Made by a program: the position numbers and the translations under genes. Below, piece by piece: positions 42,839-53,821 of a DNA stretch of 64,000 nt; position 1 is the stretch's first letter, and each line of letters opens with the position of its first letter. Source of the DNA: Pyropia yezoensis (taxonomy: Eukaryota; Rhodophyta; Bangiophyceae; Bangiales; Bangiaceae); assembly GCA_009829735.1 (NCBI GenBank), contig CM020620.1:13699420-13763419 (forward strand). Reading direction: 5' to 3'. The notes under the pieces were generated by a model. It was not told the origin of the DNA. It searched no databases and saw nothing but the letters and a program-made list of their open reading frames with translations.

Positions 42839-45800
42839 GGTGACCGGGGGGGGATGGGGGGAGGCGGAATGGAGGTAACGCCCTTCTGGCGGCCGCACAG
42901 ACAGCGGCGGGGCAGGGCGGGGACGCGACGGCGAAATACGGCCGAGGGTGAGAGAAGGTGAGATGGTCGAGACAAACCGCAGTGTCGTCGACGTCGCCCC
43001 CACGCCGCCACCGTTCGGTGTGGCTGACCGGTCTGTCAATTGGAATGCATCGGATCGGTCGTCCCAACATCAGGAGCGAGTTGGACTTTCGGAAAGCTCA
43101 AGTGACCACAGACAGTCTGTCCGACCGCGTCTGAACCGTAGTCTCACTTCACAACTGATCTACACCACTTTTACGAAACACCTAAAGTTACGAACTTACT
43201 AAACGACCCATCACTTAGATAAGCAGTTTATCGTAAAGGAACCGTGGCCAGTCGCCGGCACGTAACCATTAAGTGCCCATACGGCCTGGAACGGTGGCCA
43301 ATCCAGGCCATAAAGGCCCTTCGGCACGCTAGATCGGCACGGAATCCGTGCCGAAGGCCCCCGTACGTCCTCTCCAGAGGGGGGGGGGGGGGTCCGACCT
43401 CGCCACGCGAGACCTGGTCGCGGGGCTTTTCTCACGCAGATTGACCGCGTTGTGTGGCGAGAGATGACTACTGTACCGGCGCTGTGTGCGAGCCAGTCTA
43501 TTGGCCCATTCTCTATGTAAGGTGGCTATCGCGACCACTAAGACTGCTCGGGTTGTGAACGCCGTATTTTATACGAAGCCGCGTGCATTTTGCACATGTG
43601 AGCAAGGCACCCCTGGGGGGGGCCCGGAGCTGCCATGTGGGTGGGGGGGCGTGGGGCGCCAATACGACGCCGCCGCCGGGCTGCCGCCGTCGGACGGGGT
43701 GGGGGGGCGTGGGGCGCCCGTACCACGCTGCCGCCGGGCTGCCGCCGCCGAACGGCTTCCGCCACTGACTAACTGTCGCAACGGGCAGGGGGGGCGGCGC
43801 CCGCTGCGGGCGCCGCTCGCCAAAGCGCCATCGGAATCAAATCAGTAATGGGAAGGAGGGGGGGGGCTGGCGACGCCGCCCTGCCCCAGGCAGGCAAGAG
43901 CGCTGGAGGAGGGCGCTAAAAAGGAGCGGGTTGGAGTCTGATTTGTGGTGCGGGGGCTGCGTGCGTCCGGGAGAGCTCCGCGGGGGCTGCTTGCAGAAGC
44001 TGGCGTGGTCCCTGGGGGGTGCTGGCGTGAGAGAAGGGAAGTGCTGCGACAGCGACTCTCTAGGGCCGCGGGTGCGGCGGTAGGGACTGTGCCGGTGATG
44101 AGCTGGAAGCAGCAGCGGCGGGGTGGATGCCTCTTCTATCGCCTCTTCCGGGCGTCCTGCGGTACCTCCTGCACGCCACGACCACTTGCGCCGCCTCCCA
44201 AGAAGCACTCCCGGGCTATGATGGCTTTGGCGGCCGGCACGACGGTCACCAGGTCCCCCTCGTCAGGCGGAGGGCCGGGGGGGGCGCAGCCCCGGCCGGT
44301 GGGCTCCAACGCCTGCTCTCTGCTGCAAATATTCTCAGGAAGCAAAGGGGGGCGACGATAGCGCGCCGCGTTCTTCCCGGCGCCAGCAGCGCCTTCAAGG
44401 GGCGCCTGCGAGCACCGCCGGCGCAAGGGGTTGCGGCAGCTCGGCGGGCGGCGCGGGCAGCGACCCTTCACCCGGTGATGGGCCGACCGCGACGAGAAAA
44501 ACGTCGAGTGCGTGTCGTGCGGCGATTTCATCAACAGGCGACAGAGGTCAGACGGGGTTGGTGGCGGGTAAGTGGGCGGGGCGGAGGAGGCCGCGGCAGT
44601 AGGTTGTGGGGGGGGTTGGTGGGCGCGGCGGGGGGGGCGCGCATGTGCGTCAGGCGGGTGGGGGAGGCCGCGGCGGTTGGCGGGGGAGGACGGGGAGGCG
44701 GAGGAAGCGGCGGCGCAGGGAGCATGTCGGGGATCGGGGGAGGGGCGGAAGGCGGCGGTGAGAGGTCATAGTGTCCACGGGCAGGGAAGCTCAGGATCCC
44801 CAGACCCCCCCCCCCCCCCTGAAATGCCGCCAGGGCCCAGTGTTGTCGGCCTCGCTGTCGGGCGCGCAGTGCGATCACGTACCGCCTTAAATCCGGCCGT
44901 CGGCGCAAAGCTCGGCGTCGGCACGATGCTGCGTAAGGCACCGGAGGGAGTCATTCTGGACAAACTCGCCGAGCCGATTCTTGCTCATGCAGTACCCGTA
45001 TCCCCGAACCCGGTGTGAAGTTTTAACGCTCGTTCAGAGATCTTGTGCTCAGCATTTCCCTGAACTTTATGGGCATTCGCGTTTTTGCGCAAGAGCGTGA
45101 TTCGCGTTGGCGCGACGTGGTGTTGGTGTCATCCCTCATTTCGGCACGATAACACACAACGCGCAAGCAACCGGCGGGCCTTGCCAACACTCGCACCGTT
45201 CCGCGGATGGCCCGAAAGGCACCTCACGCAGCGTGTCTCCACGGCGCGGGCGAATTCGCAAAACTCAAGAAACGAGCCTGGCAGGCGTTGCGACGTACGT
45301 TGTTACGCCAGCGGGCTTTAACGCAGGGTCGCCGAATCTCGGAGTGTCGACAGGCGGCGCACCGGCAACGGCGGCGCCTTTGTGTTGCACCGCCACCTCG
45401 GTAGCGGCCACCTCGGTGGTCTCCACGGCTGTCGCTGTCGCCGCTGCCAACGCGGCCGCCGCGTCATGGACTACCGACAGATCTTCTGGTGGTTTCGCCC
45501 ACCATCGCTGCAGGGGTACTTCGTTGCAGGAAGCCCGCAGCGGTCGGCCACCGATGGGACACACAGGCGTGTCAAGCATGGCACAGCCGTCGCGGTGGTG
45601 GGAGTGACCTCAACCATTGTCCTGTCCGGCGCCATATTCGCCCCAGCCCTCGCCGCAGGCACAGGAGCGGCACCTCAACTACAGCAGACGGCGGCCCGGA
45701 GGCCAGCTGCACCTCGGGTGAGGCGACGACGGGAAGTTCGTTGCTGCAGTTATCAGAAGCGATGCAAGCCTACGCTATTGGGGCAGCCTCGTTGGCGGCG

Positions 45801-46633
45801 GCTGCATGCGGACCCGCTCGCCGCGGCGGCGACGACGGCAGCTTGAGCCGCGGAATCGACAAGGCGGCCATCAACCGTTCGTGGAAGAAGGCGGCGTGGC
45901 TGTGCTGCAGGTTCCCATTGAGCAGGTCCCGGTTGACCGCGTAGCATCGCTTCGCGGAGGCGGCGGGTCGCGCCGTGCTGTCAGGCCCGAGGCGGTGCGC
46001 GCCCACACCTGTGAGGTGGCCGTCTTTGCGGCGGTGGCAGCGGTAGCTGCGGTAGCTACGCACGGCAGCGGCGGCAACGGCCGCGGGATCCGCACGATTG
46101 GCACGCCAGCGGCCAAGTCGGCGGTCACTATGGCCGGACAATCCGGCGGAGGCGCGCGACCCAGCATTGCCGGGTGGACAAAAAGTTCTCGTCCTTTCAG
46201 CTTCACACAAGAGAGCCACGAGCGACGGCAGCTCAAGCTGACCATGCGCCATTGCCGCTACATTTCCAACAGCAAGGCCGGTCCGTTCCTGGACCAATCG
46301 GCAGTTCCTTATGAGCGATCTCATTTGCCTCCCGCCGGGTGGATTGCCGCTGTTGATGTTCTCCGAGCTGTCTTCGCCCCCTCGTACGCCGTGATCAGAC
46401 AATACGGTGGCATCGCTGTTGGGGGCTAACAGCTCCTGGGGATGGTGTGGTGGCGACTGGCTCACAAAAGCTCTTTCCCCCCTCCATCCACCCTGTGACT
46501 TGGTGCCGATCTCCTGGGCTGCATCTCCACTGCCCACGCCTGTGCAAAATTTCACAGGGCGGCAGCAATCATGGCCATGATGGCGGCTGTCGCGGCCAGC
46601 GGCAGCTTTTCCGTTTCTTATTGTCTTCATTGC
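42839..46633. other. Long region without a supported gene
   Basis: This 3.8 kb holds the eL43 promoter, a 14-G run near 43380, a two-unit tandem repeat (43641-43756) and a cytosine run near 44803. Many frames are open because of GC bias. One plus-strand snippet near 44490-44530 reads ECVSCGDFINRR, zinc-ribbon-like, but without a start or partner cysteines. From 45100 to 46430 all three plus frames and two minus frames are partly open with Ala-rich composition, and no domain was recognised. Confidence 0.5.
43641..43756. repeat. Tandem duplication, two copies of about 58 bp
   Basis: GTGGGGGGGCGTGGGGCGCC occurs at 43641-43660 and 43699-43718, each followed by a diverged GCCGCCGGGCTGCCGCC block. 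Confidence 0.8.
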
Positions 46634-47102
46634 TGTGGCAGTATTGACCCCCAGGTAGGGGGGCAACACGTGCCATGCGAGGGGCGGCAGGCCACTAGCC
46701 TGACCCGTTCCTCCCCCTGCATTTGGGTCCATATTCCCTAAGTTTGGGATAGTTAGCTGAGTAGTAAATCCAACGTGGATTTGAGGGTTTTCTGCATTTA
46801 TCGTCTTGAATTTTTGTGTGGCCCGGTGGGCAGGTGCTGGGGTCGGAGATTCCGAGTGGCGAGATTCTGAGGGGACCCTGGGGGGATAAGGGGAGGGACA
46901 GCGGGGCTTGGCCTGGCTTCCCCGTCCAGACCAAGAAACTGTTGGCCCACACACCATCTTCTTGTTTGTCAGTGGGGGGATTGCCCCACAACAGGGACAG
47001 AGTGTGTGCGACTTGCACTTCTTCCGGTTCCCCCGACACGGGAGGCAGCCCTTGCGCACCACCCCAACTTGGGGGTAGCGTGTGCGAGTGGTTTTTGCCA
47101 CA
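46634..47102 (+). repeat. Solo LTR of family A (469 bp), old
   Basis: It runs from TGTGGCAG to TTGCCACA and matches the A LTRs over its whole length with many substitutions. No internal element sequence flanks it. The flanking pentamers ATTGC and CTTGT agree at three of five bases, compatible with a mutated target duplication. It probably arose by recombination between the LTRs of one element. Confidence 0.85.
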
Positions 47103-47382
47103 CTTGTGATGCTCTGGCAGATGTCGAAGCCTCCGGTAATGGGCAGACGCGTGCTGATGAAGAGGAAGCTCCCGCCCATTTTGTTCAGCAGTAGGTGAAG
47201 AGCTCTTGCGGCGCCTGTGGCCACAACAGCCTCGGCCGTGCTTGTGTGTCGCTGTGCGTTGGTCCGGTGTGATTAGTTCGATGCAGAGCTTAGCTTGTCT
47301 ACGTTCATGCCATGTCGTGTTGGTCTGTGGTGAGTGGGATATAATGTATGTACGTTTCTCGTTGCGAGCGCATTTCTTGTAC
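47103..47382. other. Short spacer between solo LTR and A2, no gene
   Basis: On the minus strand a frame encodes GGSFLFISTRLPITGG and continues through the solo LTR into 45770. It may be the remnant of a gene entered by the LTR, but nothing is recognised. Confidence 0.4.
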
Positions 47383-47387
47383 CTCTA

Positions 47388-47855
47388 TGTGGCAGTATTG
47401 ACCCCCAGGTAGGGGGCAACACGTGCCATGCAAGGGGCGGCAGGCCACTAGCCTGATCCGTTCCTCCCCCTGCATTTGGGTCCATATTCCCTAAGTTCGG
47501 GATAGTTAGCTTAGTAGTAAATCCAACTTGGATTTGAGGGTTTTCTGCATTTATCGTCTTGAATTTTCGTGTGGCCCGGTGGGCAGGTGCTGGGGTGGGA
47601 GATTCTGAGTGGCGAGATTCTGAGTGGACCCTGGGGGGATAAGGGGAGGGACAGCGGGGCTTGGCCCTGCGTCCCCGTCCCGACCAAGAAACTGTTGGCC
47701 CACACACCATCTTCTTGTTTGTCCGTGGGGGGATTGCCCCACAACAGGGATAGAGTGTGTGCGACTTGCACTTCTTCCGGTTCCCCCGACACGGGAGGCA
47801 GCCCTCGCACACCGCCCCAACTTGGGTGCTGTGTGTGCGAGTGGTTTTTGCCACA
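47388..47855 (+). repeat. 5' LTR of A2 (468 bp)
   Basis: TGTGGCAG to TTGCCACA; no difference from 51938-52405 was found by eye. Confidence 0.93.
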
Positions 47856-47857
47856 TT

Positions 47858-47874
47858 TGGTGGAGCAGCAGGGG
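47858..47874 (+). other. Primer binding site of A2
   Basis: TGGTGGAGCAGCAGGGG two bases after the LTR, identical to A1, C and D. Confidence 0.75.
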
Positions 47875-48203
47875 ACAGAGGTAAACTTTACCTCCGGGTG
47901 CACCCGGGTGTAGGGGGCCCTCTGTCTCAGAGGAACGGTGGTCTTGGACTGTGTCGTGTGGATCGTTAGCCAACACGGCTGGATCGGACCTCCCGACGTT
48001 CGGGAAACTCTCCGGTGACGACTTTACTCCGGCGCCTTTGAATACTGGCCAGACACAGGGTGTACCTGGGGTCGCGGAGGTGCTAGAGGCACTCCAGCCA
48101 GCAGGGCCGTGGGTATCGGTGCGGGCGGTATGCCACCCCGACCCAGTCGGGTGTTCACCCTGAGGGTCTTTCTCGGACCGGTGGTTCGCACTTCGGCCAC
48201 CGG

Positions 48204-49541
48204 GTGGTACACTCAAAGGGAACGTCCCAAGGTGAGAGGACTGTCCCCGCGAGATCCACTCGGGTTGGATTCAACTTCGGCATAGAGCCGTCGCCAACTA
48301 GGCGGGTGGAAGACGGCGGACCTTCACTCGTCGGTGATGGGCTCGAGCCTGTGACAGGGGTCGTAGCAAGTTGCTACCCCCGCCACCCTCAAAGAAAGTA
48401 TCTTTGATCGGGAGCCAAGTTCGGCTATATCGACCAACATGAGGGACCGGTAGTAGCGGCCACCCTCAACGCGGGCGCGAGTAGCGACCCGAGGTCCGGA
48501 AAGGAGAAGCACCAAGCCAAGTCGGCCGCCTCTCCTCGTCCCCATGTGAACATGGAGGGTGTTCCACCCAGGTTGAGAGTTCAAGTTGAACGCCTCTTGG
48601 ACCAATATCACAAGTTGTGGGATGGTCAATTGGGACTCATGAGAGCCACCCAACACCGGATCGAGTTGAAACCCGGTGTACCCCCTATACGCCAACAACC
48701 GTATAGGGGAGGGCCCCGTTCAAGGGCCCTCGTCAAGGAGCGCTTCAACAAAACTATTGTTAGGCAGCTGCGCCACTATGTGAGTGAGCATGTGAAAACG
48801 TGGGACCAATACATTTCTATTCTTACCACTGCCTACAATTCGCAGGTTCACTCATCTACCGGGGAAGTACCCCTCGCTTTTGTGACCCCCCGTCGCGTGC
48901 GGTCTATTGCTGTGCGGCGGTCGCTCCCAACTAGGGAGGATGATGGCAGCACGCCTACTCCTACTGAGAGTAAGGCGGAGTTCGCTGCTAGGCTTGAACA
49001 CCTCATCCCTAAAGTCAGGGCTGAGATGGACAAAGCACAAAAGCGCTACAAGCGTACCTTTGACAAAAAGGGGCGCAATGCTAAGCATGTCCCCGAACAG
49101 GGTGACTGGGTGCTGGTTCACTCACACACCCCAACTGGGGGTAAGTTGGTATTCCAGACGAAGGGGCCGTACCAGGTCCTTCGTACTGATGGGCGGCGTT
49201 TCACCATCGAAAGTGACGATGGGGTCCGCACAGTGAACGGACAGGACGTGGTCAAAGTTGCACCACCGCCTGCAGGCGACCCAGCTTGGGCGCGTGCTTT
49301 GGAAGCGTGGCGCCTCCCCTCACTACCTGCGGCCAAACAGGGCTCGCAGGAGTACGTGTTCGATAAGTTCATCGACCACGGATGGGATGAGGATACTAAC
49401 CGCCTCATGTTGAGGGTGCGTTGGTTTGGCTACAAAGCCAAGGATGATACGTGGGAATATGTGGAGGACCTTCCCGCTGAGAAGGTCCGGGCGTACTGTG
49501 CCCGGAATGAGATAGACCCTAACAGCCCTCCCTCAACGTGA
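48204..49541 (+). pseudogene. Internally deleted pol of A2
   Basis: It has the same structure as 4292-5629 in A1: upstream protease-RT linker with one TGA (48405-48407), RT start, direct jump to RFNKTIVRQL of the integrase end, then chromodomain (LRVRWFGY, DDTWEYVEDLP). The uninterrupted part is over 370 codons. It differs from A1 by a handful of substitutions, for example GRNAKH instead of VRNAKH. If translated, the product would be a chromodomain protein without catalytic domains. Confidence 0.8.
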
Positions 49542-49652
49542 GGGAAGGCCGAGCAACAGTGCCAAGAGAGTGCTTCAAGTCGAAGTGGTACGCAGAGTGG
49601 CTTTAAACTACAGCCCTAACCCTCACACTCTCACAACAAAGGCAACTGCCAA

Positions 49653-51596
49653 CTAGGCACGCATGCTAGACTCTCCCACTCCACGGCCCTCGCCCTCACG
49701 TGGAGGCGAGCGGCGAGACCCACGCCGATAACGGTCTCCACTCGTTGGAAGGGGCGGCGGCTCCAAGTCGGAACCGTCGCGCCCCTCACGGTCGCGCAAG
49801 TGGCGCCGACCGTGGCTACTCTTCTGCCTGGTCTTGCGCGCAAGTTTGCGACGCAGACGCTGGACAGACTCCGTCTCCGATGGGGTAGAGGACTCCGAGA
49901 CGGAGTAAGACAACTCGTCTTCCGACACGGAGGGAGAGCGCCGCGAGTGACGGCGACGACGGCGAGGAGGCGAGTATGCCCGGCTCGCACGACGCTTGCC
50001 ACGCCCAAGTGGGGTTGGCTGGGGCATAATAGCCCCAATGCGAGCCAACTCGGCCGTCATAAACTCCGCCACCGACTCGCAACTCGCGGTCGCCACTGCA
50101 GTACGAACGCGCTCCTCAAGTTGAGGAGTCTCGGAACTTTGGAGGGTTGCGGTCGACGCGGCCAACCAGGAAATGGTGCGCACCAACGTGGTGATCATCA
50201 TCTCTGAGGTTAGAGGCGTGGGCGGTAACACCAACTTGGGGTATACCGTCAGGAGGGTGGCCCCCAAGTTGGGGGACACCGGTGTGGATGACTCCACGGC
50301 CACGCTGATCGGGATGTTCCCGTGAGGCTGGAAAGGAACAGGAGGAAGCGGAGGGGCACGCCGAGGTGGCGGTACCCGGGTGTAACTGCGACCCCGACTT
50401 GGGGCCCCCGCAGTAGGTTGAGTCATATGGTCATCATATGAGGGCACAGCCATAACTATGGGCTTGTCCGGGGGTGGCGCAGTGTGACGATCCACCCCCG
50501 GGGCATACGGGTAGTCCCCGATGCCCAACCCCTCTCGTAGGACCACACGGCCGTCGTGAAGTTCACGAGCGACCCACACGAACTGGCGAAGTGCGCCATC
50601 GTCCTTGGGCCCCCGAGTGGGGCGGCGCAACTTGTGCTCAATGCTCTCCCACTCGATAAACTTGTGGAGGCGGAGCATCTCCTCAAGTAGAGTGAGTTGT
50701 CCTGACGAGCACCCCTCAGCAACTAGCTGAGGGGTGAGCTGTTCCAAACCCTGGATGAGCCGGAGGGGGAGATGCCAGAGCATCCCCCGCCGCTGAACAC
50801 ATGACACCCAGGTCGACATGACCTCGAGGAGCCACTGGGTGGCCAACATGGCCCACACCAGATGATCAGGGCCAGCCGTCAACATGACGGAGCCGAAGTG
50901 GTCAAGCAACCGTGGCAACAATGCCGGGAACCCGTAGGGGACCTCAACTTGAGGCCACCACTCGGGCTTCTTCGGGTAGTATTGCTCCTTACTGGCAGCA
51001 GACTGCTGAGGAAACTCAAGTTGAGCCGAGGTCACCAAGTAGGGACCTCGCCGAAAGTCTTTCTCCATCCGCACATCAAAGTGATGAGTGTGCGGATCGG
51101 CCTCGTGAAGGTACGGGGGGCGAGTTGCCACCGCGTCCCAAGTGAAGGTCGGCAAGTCGCCGGGACCCGGGATAGTTCCCCCGCGGTCCACCATGGCCTT
51201 GGCCCGCTGCACGTCCTCGACCTCCTCGTCGTCCAGGAAGGCAAACTGGTCCGTCCTGAAGCCGGCAGGGAACCCGACCCTACGGGGATACTTCTCCCGT
51301 AGGCGGTCCCATACCCGACCCATCGCTGCGCCAAGTCGGCCACAGCGAAGAACAGTCAACCCCTCCTCATACAGAGGCCAAGCGGGGTAAAACCACCGCC
51401 CCAAGGCCTCACGCGGGACAACTTGTCCCGCATCCGGGGGAGATCCTGCCGTCAACCCAAAGCCGGGTGACGCGGGAGTCCCACCCCCCGGAGCGATCGC
51501 GGAGCCCCCGCCGGAAGTCCCGGCAGGCGCTGCACCGTAGGAGGTGTCCTCCATACGCTCATCGAGAGAGTCCGTCTCCACTCCCGGAGTCGCCAT
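49653..51596 (-). CDS. Antisense accessory protein of element A2 (647 aa)
   Basis: The ATG at 51596 gives MATPGVETDSLDERMED and matches the A1 start; the frame is open 57 codons further upstream. It ends 111 bases from the pol-derived stop, tail to tail. Order: Gly/Pro-rich start; REALGRWFYPAW and a charged region; core with WWPQVEVPYGFPALLPRLL, FGSVML, LATQWLLEVM, GMLWHLPLRLIQGLEQL (near 50771) and VVLREGLGIGDYPYAP; Pro-rich linker; a helical segment near 480-560; and an Arg/Ser-rich basic tail with SRRSPS-like repeats. The core aligns well with element B. It is the only long intact ORF of this young element. Function unknown; nucleic-acid binding by the basic tail is a guess. Confidence 0.75.
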   Translation of the reverse strand: MATPGVETDSLDERMEDTSYGAAPAGTSGGGSAIAPGGGTPASPGFGLTAGSPPDAGQVVPREALGRWFYPAWPLYEEGLTVLRCGRLGAAMGRVWDRLREKYPRRVGFPAGFRTDQFAFLDDEEVEDVQRAKAMVDRGGTIPGPGDLPTFTWDAVATRPPYLHEADPHTHHFDVRMEKDFRRGPYLVTSAQLEFPQQSAASKEQYYPKKPEWWPQVEVPYGFPALLPRLLDHFGSVMLTAGPDHLVWAMLATQWLLEVMSTWVSCVQRRGMLWHLPLRLIQGLEQLTPQLVAEGCSSGQLTLLEEMLRLHKFIEWESIEHKLRRPTRGPKDDGALRQFVWVARELHDGRVVLREGLGIGDYPYAPGVDRHTAPPPDKPIVMAVPSYDDHMTQPTAGAPSRGRSYTRVPPPRRAPPLPPVPFQPHGNIPISVAVESSTPVSPNLGATLLTVYPKLVLPPTPLTSEMMITTLVRTISWLAASTATLQSSETPQLEERVRTAVATASCESVAEFMTAELARIGAIMPQPTPLGRGKRRASRAYSPPRRRRRHSRRSPSVSEDELSYSVSESSTPSETESVQRLRRKLARKTRQKSSHGRRHLRDREGRDGSDLEPPPLPTSGDRYRRGSRRSPPREGEGRGVGESSMRA

Positions 51597-51924
51597 GGCT
51601 CTCCCCAAGTTGGGGAGAGACGTCCTGGCTATCGCGGCACGAGACCCGCCTCGAGTTGAGGGGGACTCGGATCGTGGGTAAACGGGTGGCCTCCCCAGCG
51701 TGGGGTGGCCCCGTGTAAGGTGAAGGAGAAGTGGTGGTGGTGGTGAGGTGTGAACCGAGGAGAGCAAGCTGCCAAGTGGGCAAGCTTGAGGAGAGGGGCG
51801 GCCAACGTGACCGCCTCCACATCCGCGTTACGTACTCAAGGGGGGACAGCAAGTCGCGTCCCCCCCAACGCCGAGACGTGCGTTTACGCACCCCCTCACA
51901 GGGCCGACCGGGTCGGTCGGAACT

Positions 51925-51937
51925 GAGGAGAGGGGAG
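51925..51937 (+). other. Polypurine tract of A2
   Basis: GAGGAGAGGGGAG directly before the 3' LTR. Confidence 0.75.
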
Positions 51938-52405
51938 TGTGGCAGTATTGACCCCCAGGTAGGGGGCAACACGTGCCATGCAAGGGGCGGCAGGCCACTA
52001 GCCTGATCCGTTCCTCCCCCTGCATTTGGGTCCATATTCCCTAAGTTCGGGATAGTTAGCTTAGTAGTAAATCCAACTTGGATTTGAGGGTTTTCTGCAT
52101 TTATCGTCTTGAATTTTCGTGTGGCCCGGTGGGCAGGTGCTGGGGTGGGAGATTCTGAGTGGCGAGATTCTGAGTGGACCCTGGGGGGATAAGGGGAGGG
52201 ACAGCGGGGCTTGGCCCTGCGTCCCCGTCCCGACCAAGAAACTGTTGGCCCACACACCATCTTCTTGTTTGTCCGTGGGGGGATTGCCCCACAACAGGGA
52301 TAGAGTGTGTGCGACTTGCACTTCTTCCGGTTCCCCCGACACGGGAGGCAGCCCTCGCACACCGCCCCAACTTGGGTGCTGTGTGTGCGAGTGGTTTTTG
52401 CCACA
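51938..52405 (+). repeat. 3' LTR of A2 (468 bp)
   Basis: It matches the 5' LTR and is followed directly by the target duplication CTCTA. Confidence 0.93.
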
Positions 52406-52410
52406 CTCTA

Positions 52411-52873
52411 GGGAGGGCGGGTCTGGTCAGTACGCTTTGTGGCATGTACATGTGTTGTCGCGACCGCTTCTAATATGGTCCTAGCGAGGGCAGCTGTCCC
52501 CATTTAAGATGTTGGCGGACGTTCGCTCGTGACCTTCTCTATAAACACTGTGTCACCGCGCCGTAGCACAAGAATTCCAGTACCTCAAGCGCCACAGCAT
52601 TCCGTGAACATAAAAAGGCTGCGCAGCCAGACCTTCTTGTTTTCTGTCCATCAATCTTCTTCTGAGACTTCGCAGCGCTTGGACGACGACGTTTATGACA
52701 GCCGTCCGGCTTTAGCGCACAGGGTGGAGCGTACGAGCCACCCTGTTGTTCTCATTGCTCTCATCCGGCGTGTGAAGAGTTTAAGCACATGCGATATCCG
52801 GCAGTATGTGTACGGAGCTGTTGGTTGTGACGGAGGTGCGTGCGACACTCCCGTCCTCACCGGAGTGGGCCAC
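52411..52873. other. Spacer between A2 and element D, no gene
   Basis: About 460 bp of moderate GC content with no recognisable frame. GCCAC (52869-52873) precedes element D and would be its left target duplication; the right copy is outside the window. Confidence 0.5.
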
Positions 52874-53234
52874 TGTAGCACAATAGGTATCCGCTGCACG
52901 TCCACTCTCAGGGAACACTCACCAAAGGGGATCGGCACCAACGTCACCGGGAGGCCAAGGTTGCTGTCCTTGGAGCGCAAGCCACGGGACCAAGATGGGA
53001 GCCCAAATGGGAGGGGTTTGTTGTTCTACCTTGGCCGGCGGTGGATTCGCCGCCGGCCCCATCGTTATAAACCCTCGGAGACACTACGAACTACCCTCCA
53101 CCCCAAGATGCAAGTCCCTCTGGTCATACGTAACTTATGGATACCGTGACCAGTACGGACTCCCAAATTGAAAGTTAAGGGTTAGAAGTAGCCCCCCTAA
53201 TATTAGGGTCACAATACGGTCATGTATTGCTACA
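52874..53234 (-). repeat. 3' LTR of element D (361 bp)
   Basis: On the plus strand it runs from TGTAGCACAA to TATTGCTACA. The adjoining CTAAGGGGGGGATA on the minus strand is the polypurine tract. Confidence 0.88.
53066..53071 (+). promoter_or_regulatory. TATA-like box in the D LTR, antisense direction
   Basis: TATAAA on the plus strand points towards the antisense ORF at 53822. The same box is present in the other LTR at about 63963. Confidence 0.35.
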
Positions 53235-53821
53235 TATCCCCCCCTTAGATTCGGCCCGTCCTCGGGTCGAGTTGCATTCGGGTTTCCGAATGTAAGTGGG
53301 TCGCGTGACCGTTTACCAGTCGGGTGGGGCTTTGCGCCCTGTCGCGACAGACACCCCTTTTCGAGGTTGTCTGAGGGGGGCGCCCCCCTTTGTGTGGTAC
53401 ACACACGATCCGTTTTCCGGACCGTTGAATTCTCGATGTGGGTTTTTGTTCACGACCCCCCTTTCCGAGGGGTGGTGCAAGCGGATCCGCCACCAGGCGT
53501 CTGGTGGTAGGGGGGCCCCTCTCGCGGGACGATTGAGAGGGTGGCGGGGGCTGCCCGCGTTGCGTGGGGGCGGTTGGGGGTGATCCCCCTTGATTACCCC
53601 GTGTGGGGAGGCGTGGCCCCGATCCAGGTGCCTGGGTAAAGCGCCCTCGTAGCTCGGCTGGCGCGGGTTGTCCCGCGCTGCCGTATCGCTCGTGCTGAGC
53701 TGTCTGGTTATAAGCGCGGGTGCCCGCGCTTCCCTGGCGCGTCCGCGCGAGCGTTCCTTGTACCGGGCCGAGCCGGCTGCGGCTTTTTGGCATGGGGCGC
53801 CCCTGCTACCCCGGCTCCACC

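Larger units (their letters stand above)
47388..52405 (+). mobile_element. Retrotransposon A2, complete non-autonomous Ty3/gypsy family A element
   Basis: A2 is 5,018 bp with target duplication CTCTA at 47383-47387 and 52406-52410. Both 468-bp LTRs look identical by eye, so it inserted recently. It has a primer site and polypurine tract but no gag, protease, RT, RNase H or integrase core. It carries only the deleted pol frame (plus) and a 646-residue antisense ORF (minus), meeting tail to tail. It must have been mobilised by proteins of another element. Confidence 0.93.

Noticed and set aside
53720..53821. Upstream start of the D antisense ORF at 53720
   Set aside because: The ATG at 53822 has a better context (CCACCATG) and begins the acidic segment; the upstream part looks like leader.
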